From Acanthosepion esculentum (lineage: Eukaryota > Mollusca > Cephalopoda > Sepiida > Sepiidae): DNA of 64,000 nucleotides. The notes under the pieces are model-generated. The model was not told where the DNA came from and made no database searches. It saw nothing but the letters and a program-made list of their open reading frames with translations. The DNA is taken from the NCBI GenBank assembly GCA_964036315.1, contig OZ038509.1, positions 33,764,999 to 33,828,998 of the forward strand, in the 5' to 3' direction. Shown here piece after piece: positions 59,059 to 64,000 of the stretch; position 1 is the first letter of the stretch, and each line of letters begins with the position of its first letter. The position numbers and the translations under genes were made by a program.

Positions 59059-59670
59059 TCACCTCAGTCCATTCGCCAGGACCACTGAGGTCTTTTTAGG
59101 TGCTTCCAACCTGGGCTGCTCAGGTGTTGGTTGAGCTGTTGGTGTCGGATTCCTCGTCGGACACAGCCTTGCCATGTGTCCGGTAGCCCCACAAGCCCAA
59201 CAGTGGGGGCGTCGGCCCTTAACAATGACGAAGATGTTTCTGGCGTTCATTGAATTTGGGTCGGATCAGTCACCATGATTTTAAAATCACTGGTGGTAAT
59301 GCCCGATTTGCCTTTTATAGAGGATACCTCCTCCACAAGTCCGAAAGATGAAAAGGAGACCCCCAAATGGTACTCAGTAATATACATGCACACCTCATGT
59401 AAAGTTATGTCGGTGTTTCGGTTGCCCATGTACTCGGTCTGGAGCATCAGCGTCTCGGTGGTTAGTGTACTTCTGCCTCCTCTTTCGCTAGCAGAATGAC
59501 CCACATAGCGCTAGATATCCTGGCTAGTACCTTGGCTCCAATGTTTAAGGCTTTTAGGGCCTCTTCCATTTTCTCCTTGCTGACAGCCATAAATGTTCTT
59601 GGCGTGACGTCGCCCGTCAACAGGGAGATTGTTCTCGCTGCTACTACCTCCATAGCAGAAGACACCGTTA
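59059..59670 (-). pseudogene. LINE ORF1 (gag-like) with CCHC zinc knuckle
   Basis: Three frame-broken pieces: KEKMEEALKALNIGAKVLAR, then a segment with LQTEYMGNRNTDITLHEV and KGKSGITTSDFKIMV (RRM-like fold probable), then RNIFVIVKGRRPHCWACGAT with a CCHC knuckle C-x2-C-x4-H-x4-C (CWACGATGHMARLC). ORF1 proteins bind element RNA. Confidence 0.78.
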
Positions 59671-59714
59671 ATTTCCCGAGATTAAATCTTTATATTTATT
59701 TTTTAGTATGAGGA

Positions 59715-59885
59715 GGCACGGTGCAATAATGAATAGCGTCTCGGATTGAGGAATCGGCGAGCTGAGTTCGAATTCCAGTCGAATCCATTACATTCACTTA
59801 CACGCTAATACCCTTTCCCCCCATCTATGGGTAAATAGCAGGGCATCCTTGGATGGCAACTGGTCCAAACTACTGCAGGGAAAAT
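59715..59885 (+). mobile_element. tRNA-derived SINE, family C copy 2
   Basis: GCGAGCTGAGTTCGAATTCC (B box), CACTTACACGCTAATACCCT and CCCCCCATCTATGGGTAAAT-AGCAGGGC parallel 5364-5550. It was inserted just upstream of the LINE ORF1 relic. Confidence 0.7.
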
Positions 59886-59889
59886 ATCT

Positions 59890-60875
59890 GCCTCGTCAGT
59901 ATCGTCAGTAGGCTATCATGTATCTTTCGTGTATCACCAATGGCACATAACTGTGTATTCTGGGCCTTTTATCGGGCCTATCGATAACACATGCAGATGT
60001 CGATGGCTGAGCTGGTATGAGAAGACTCAGCTATTATGGTACTAGTATCATCACAGCAGAAAAGCACAAAAGAATTCCGACAAAACGAAGTGTACAAATT
60101 CACACACTAAAATAAGTACGTCCAAAATCACCAGTAACAAACGTAACAAAATAAGCACTCACAATAATAAAGCTTCCAACCAATGTAAAAACTTCTTCCA
60201 ACAATGGCCGAAATCCGTCCCACAAGAAGAGTGAACAATGATCCTCTCCTGTTAAACTATTCCAACAATATGTGCTGTAAGGGTTTTTTTTTTGGGGGGG
60301 GGGGTACAGTTTGACATTGTTCGACCAGTAGCAAGTCAAGAAATCCTGTGTGCATACAGATTTTATTAAAATGCGTGTGCATACAGATTTTATTAAATTC
60401 AAGCGTCAAGCTTGTCAATTTAGTTTTCTGTTGTATGGATTTTCAAAGAAAGCAATGTTGTATATTGGGATTTAAAATTGTGGATAATATCTCCGAAAAT
60501 TTTCTTTTGTTCTATTTTTGTTCAAGTACATTAATGAAGATTTCTATTTTTTTTTTTCTTATTTTTTTTTCTTCTTCTATTCCTCCTCCTTTATCTTCTT
60601 CTTCTCCGCATCCTTCTCCTCCTCCTTATTCTCATCCTATTCCCCTCCTCCTCCTTCTTCTTCTTTTTCTTCTTCTTCTGTTTGATTTCTGTTGTATATA
60701 CAAATCCTTCCGGATCCCAACCAGAGACCTAAGGTCAGAAATGGCTTCATGCCATTTTCCTCTGATGATTTTTGTTAAAATACAAAAAACAAAAAAATAA
60801 AAAAACTAAGATCACACATATTCTAGATAAAGTTCTCCGTAATGTGTGAGCTGTACTTGTGAATACAATTTTTTT
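59890..60875. other. Non-coding; polypyrimidine tract 60540-60685
   Basis: A (CTT)/(CCT)-rich polypyrimidine stretch and a T8-G11 run at 60286-60303. No gene is recognised. Confidence 0.5.
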
Positions 60876-60879
60876 TAAT

Positions 60880-61190
60880 TTCCTTTCAGGCATGGGCTAC
60901 CAATAATCCCTTCAATATGTCTATCGGAACCTTTTCCAATCAACCCTAGGGATCCAACTACAACTGGAATTATTGATGTCTTCATGTCCCACATTTTTTA
61001 GATTTCCCACTTGTATTCCCACTTGATCCTTGCATTTTGATAGTTTTTTGCAGGGACTGCAATAAGAAAGCACATTCTGTTCTTGTGGTCTTTGATCATG
61101 ATGTTTGTGCGATTAGCTTTGGTTGTTCTGTCTGTACGTATTGTAAACGCCCATAAAATTATAACGGGTCTATTTATGTAAACGGGTCTG
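60880..61190 (-). pseudogene. LINE ORF2 C-terminal fragment
   Basis: On the minus strand: TIRTDRTTKANRTNIMIKDH, FLIAVPAKNYQNARIKWEYK, stop, KMWDMKTSIIPVVVGSLGLI and KGSDRYIEGIIGSPCL. The WxxKTxxIPVVVGALG pattern is characteristic of the region following RT in a common invertebrate LINE group. No RT catalytic motifs are present, so this is a 5'-truncated copy. Confidence 0.72.
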
Positions 61191-61415
61191 AGTGATATTC
61201 CTATCAGATTCTTGTTGTTTCCTTCCTGTTAAAGTTGCAACTTTTCCATTGCAGAAATTGGCCCACTCTATCATGCTTAGTTTTAGATTCAGTGGTTGCT
61301 AACACTGTGCAACCTGATACAAGGTTTTAATTATTTTTTATATTTATCACATAATCTGCATTTGGGACCAACACAATTTTTCAGCATGTTTGCTTGGTAA
61401 TTTCTAGTTAGCATG

Positions 61416-61418
<3 letters not shown>

Positions 61419-61470
<52 letters not shown>

Positions 61471-61512
61471 GTTATTATTATTATTATTGTTATTATTATT
61501 ATTATTATTATT
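61419..61512. repeat. (TTA)n microsatellite
   Basis: About 31 triplets with two TTG interruptions. Confidence 0.95.
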
Positions 61513-61779
61513 TGCATATACCAAATATTTCATACGCACTTCAAAATACAATTTCTCTTCTAAAAAGATTTTTTATTTAATGTTATCTATAATAACGGCT
61601 TCAAGAATTTTGAGTCTTTCTGCAATAAGTATTGCATCATAGGTTGTTATTATCTATTAAAAATAGACAAATACAATAAAACTTAAAACGACAGACCTTT
61701 CGATTGAATTTGACAAAACTTTGGATGAATTCTTACGGCCAAAATACATACATACATAATAATAATAATTGGTCACTCG

Positions 61780-62310
61780 ATATCGGAGACACCCGTTGCA
61801 ATGCACAGCTAGCTAGCGCATATTGCAACATTTGCACAGGCATTTTTGCAATTTCCCAACTGGGAAATGCCCAGAGAGCCCACCTGCAGTTTATACTGTT
61901 ATTGGCGTGTGCAGAGCCAATTAACAGTTTTAGAGCGTTGGTGCGAACCCAGCCTGATCATAAATGAACAAGGCTGGCCACCTCAACTCGCAATCACGGT
62001 GTTTTTTTGTTATATTGTGCTAGCTTTGGCCAACGAGGTCTTTCACACAGTTTCCTCTCCCAAATTCCCTCACATGGTTTTGGTGGACCCGTGGCTATGG
62101 AACAGACACTTGCCAAAGGTGCCCTGTGCTTGGAGTCCGATAGCTGCTGAAATTAATTCCAGCCAGGATTCGAACTCGGTGCCTCGTGATTCTAAAGCAA
62201 CGCCTTAGACCACTCAGCCACACAGCCACACTGCTTACAGTACCAGGTGTTCCCAAGCGGTCCCCCATCTAAGTACTGACTTGGCTCTACGATGCTTAAC
62301 TTCGGTCAAA
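61780..62310 (-). mobile_element. 5S rRNA / tRNA chimeric SINE
   Basis: On the minus strand, 62306-62236 reads ACCGAAGTTAAGCATCGTAG, AGTCAGTACTTAGATGGG-GGACCGCTTGGGAACACC, the 3' two thirds of 5S rRNA with its internal promoter region. It is followed at once by a tRNA(Leu)-like head (GGCTGAGTGGTCTAAGGC, A box; GAGTTCGAATCC, B box; 62232-62158). The body continues leftwards with GGGCACCTTTGGCAAGTGTC and AGCCACGGGTCCACC, blocks also seen in SINE family A. 5S-headed and chimeric 5S-tRNA SINEs are known in animals. The left limit is uncertain. Confidence 0.75.
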
Positions 62311-62325
62311 TCACGCTGAAATCAC

Positions 62326-62466
<141 letters not shown>

Positions 62467-62542
62467 GAAATATAGTCTTAAAGTGTGCTATATTTATGGG
62501 GTAAAGTGCTCAATATCAGAGATAGAGCGTGTGTAAATATAA

Positions 62543-62667
62543 AAGTGGACATGGAAGTCAGCACTTAGAGGCGACAGTCTGTTTCATGCTAGTGCAATCG
62601 TCAGGCGCCTGACGATTGCACTAGCATGAAACAGACTGTCGCCTCTAAGTGCTGACTTCCATGTCCA

Positions 62668-62670
<3 letters not shown>
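62543..62670. repeat. 128-bp perfect palindrome (64-bp arms, no spacer)
   Basis: Centre between 62606 and 62607 (CAGGC|GCCTG). Left arm 62543-62606 and right arm 62607-62670 are exact complements by eye. The right arm runs straight into a (TA)n tract. Its sequence is a relative of both ends of the element at 22884-23695, so this is a head-to-head fold-back of that element's end. Confidence 0.95.
62604..62645 (+). ncRNA. Hammerhead ribozyme-like fold (also on the minus strand, 62568-62609)
   Basis: CTGACGA (62609-62615, fits CTGANGA), stem II TGC-ACTA-GCA, GAAA (62628-62631), stem III A-U, C-G, A-U with loop GAC, and GTC (62638-62640). Stem I is imperfect here because the palindrome junction replaces the natural 5' flank; in the related 22.9-kb element the flank GGC would pair with GCC. 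Because the DNA is a perfect palindrome, the identical motif exists on the other strand. Predicted cut after 62640. Confidence 0.6.

Positions 62671-62728
<58 letters not shown>
62671..62728. repeat. (TA)n microsatellite
   Basis: Lies between the palindrome and the SINE at 62749. Confidence 0.95.
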
Positions 62729-62732
<4 letters not shown>

Positions 62733-62748
62733 ACTCTTCGGCAGAATT

Positions 62749-62944
62749 GAGTCACTGTCAGTCACTGTGTGGTTATCTAAATCTAAAAATGAACACGCTA
62801 AAATTCACCTTCATCCCTGCCGTGCGCCGACGGCTTAGTGGTAGAAGTTCCGACTGACGGAAACTCAGTCGGGTTTCGATCCTAGCTAGAGGCAACCGGA
62901 CGTCTAGCCACACTGATGAGCTGCGAAACAGTCTGTCTGTGCAT

Positions 62945-62947
<3 letters not shown>
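62749..62947 (+). mobile_element. tRNA-derived SINE with 3' hammerhead, copy 4 (best preserved)
   Basis: 5' module GAGTCACTGTCAGTCACTGT, AACACGCTAAAATTCACC block, A box CGGCTTAGTGG (62831-62841), B box GGGTTTCGATCC (62871-62882), 30-nt tRNA-like spacing, GTCTAGCCACA, hammerhead, CATGAC end, then (TA)n. Both promoter boxes and the ribozyme core are intact in this copy only. Confidence 0.85.
62908..62942 (+). ncRNA. Type I hammerhead ribozyme, complete core
   Basis: Stem I CCACA with TGTGC (4 of 5 pair; the G-to-C change at 62942 breaks the outermost pair), CTGATGA 62913-62919, stem II G-CTG-C, GAAA 62925-62928, stem III 3 bp with loop GTC, cleavage triplet GTC 62935-62937. Same fold as 49242-49276. 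Confidence 0.72.
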
Positions 62948-62999
<52 letters not shown>

Positions 63000-63235
63000 C
63001 TAGACGTATTTCTGATTTATCTATTATAACATCTCTTTATTGGTGTGATTTCCCACAGGATTTCATTATTTTATAGACATTCAATTTCACTATTGGGTTT
63101 TCTTAACAAAAGTCATTGTTTTTTTCCTTTGAATAATTTAGATAGATTTGGCTCTCTTTTCAGACTTTCGCTTTATTTGCTAGTTGGTTTATTCTCTCTA
63201 TCTCTCTATCTCTCTCTCACTTTCTCTCATTCTCT

Positions 63236-63290
<55 letters not shown>
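62948..63290. repeat. (TA)n tracts 62948-62991 and 63239-63290
   Basis: The first abuts the SINE. The second follows a TCTC-rich run. The 250 bp between them are AT-rich and unassigned. Confidence 0.9.
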
Positions 63291-63291
<1 letters not shown>

Positions 63292-63442
63292 AAATTGACA
63301 CCTCATTTTTTATTTATTAAACAGTATATATTAAACAACATGAAAATGATGCAACAAGCAAGATTCTATTCAACCTTTTTAAAGAAGCACATCTTCTTCA
63401 TTCACATTGTTTTTTCTTAAGAAGAGCAGTAGTGCCTTGCTA

Positions 63443-63600
63443 TCCGCGGCTGAGCGATTAAGCACTTTGGATAAAATGCTCGTTTTCCGTACAAAGTGGG
63501 GCGCAGGTTCACTCCCTGCTGGGGAATGGATTTTTCTTTACAAAAGTCTCTCGAACCAGCCGGACGACAGATGTAATATACGTTGTTTGATAGAAATAAA
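63443..63600 (+). mobile_element. tRNA-derived SINE, family D (single copy seen)
   Basis: GCGGCTGAGCGATTAAGCAC (A-box region) and GCAGG-TTCACTC-CCTGC (T arm with B box) are about 45 bases apart. This folds partly like a tRNA but has an extra-long middle, so a SINE head or tRNA pseudogene rather than a working tRNA. The 3' limit is a guess. Confidence 0.55.
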
Positions 63601-64000
63601 TGGGACGTCTGTTTCAAATATAGAGTATCCACTATAATAATCTTTTAATTAATTAAAATATCGGATTAATAACCATTAATTCTTTATATATATATATATA
63701 TTCATATTCATGTACAATATGAGAATTGTTTTTTCAATATTTCTAGCGGCATGTCTGCAGGTAGTCGTGTATGCATGTGAGTGTGTACTTGCAGGTAAGC
63801 TCAAAAATATTTCGGTTAATGAAAAATAGCATTTATTTAATAAAATATATATTTTATCATGATCTATTTTCTGTTCAATTCATCGGTAAATATTAATCAA
63901 ATAAATTGTCCAAATGGAACTCTCACATACAAATGCATTTCCTAAGAACGTTTTCGATTTCGGACTTTATATTTATTAAACAGTGTATATTAAACGACAG
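63601..64000. other. AT-rich end of window, nothing recognised
   Basis: Short TA run at 63688-63702; otherwise unique AT-rich sequence. Confidence 0.5.

Larger units (their letters stand above)
57400..59680 (-). mobile_element. Non-LTR retrotransposon (LINE), degraded, ORF1 and RT relics
   Basis: ORF1 at the right (59059-59670) and RT at the left (57530-58500) are in the expected order for one minus-strand element. The endonuclease segment between them is absent or unrecognisable and replaced partly by GCT-rich low-complexity sequence (58790-58990). The clade is not assigned; Tx1/L1-like or I-like are possible. Confidence 0.75.

Noticed and set aside
62236..62306. A 5S rRNA gene
   Set aside because: Only about 70 of 120 nt are present, with substitutions, and it is fused to a tRNA-like SINE head.

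Overview
The window is animal nuclear DNA, most probably from a coleoid cephalopod (an octopus is my best guess). The reasons are long (TA)n tracts every few kilobases, dense relics of LINEs, Penelope-like elements, Ty3/gypsy elements and mariners, many tRNA-derived SINEs, and a single-exon biogenic-amine receptor. There is no operon structure, and nothing prokaryotic or organellar. The species call is inference; I cannot run a search.

Only one host protein-coding gene is convincing: a complete 327-residue rhodopsin-family GPCR at 10914-11897 (+). It looks like the octopamine-beta / 5-HT4-like group of aminergic receptors. The rest of 1-16 kb is microsatellite, SINEs and unannotatable AT-rich sequence. 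16.7-22 kb holds a Jockey-like LINE 3' end and a striking 47-bp minisatellite with 35.5 copies that look identical. 22.5-26.2 kb is a run of small elements (an 812-bp inverted-terminal element, a TA-flanked MITE, an internally deleted mariner) separated by (TA)n tracts. 26.66-30.18 kb is a Ty3/gypsy element with two LTRs and a perfect 5-bp target duplication. It has lost its reverse transcriptase and sits inside a 45-bp-type minisatellite. 31.9-49 kb is a graveyard of SINEs, LINE tails, Tc1/mariner pieces and two Penelope-like GIY-YIG fragments. 51.9-56.25 kb is a second, older Ty3/gypsy element with a nested SINE. 57.4-59.7 kb is a degraded LINE with ORF1 and RT. 60.9-64 kb has another LINE tail, a 5S-rRNA/tRNA chimeric SINE, a 128-bp perfect palindrome and more SINEs.

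The most interesting signal is a set of hammerhead-ribozyme motifs embedded in mobile elements. A tRNA-like SINE family occurs four times (1528-1668 minus; 4109-4298, 49098-49281 and 62749-62947 plus), and each copy ends in a type I hammerhead fold immediately followed by a (TA)n tract. Two copies keep the full catalytic core. The 62543-62670 palindrome carries a second hammerhead type on both strands, and weaker hammerhead-like relics lie beside the two Penelope-like fragments. Penelope-like elements are known to carry hammerheads, so a working model is that these ribozyme SINEs borrow Penelope-type machinery and land in, or seed, TA microsatellites.
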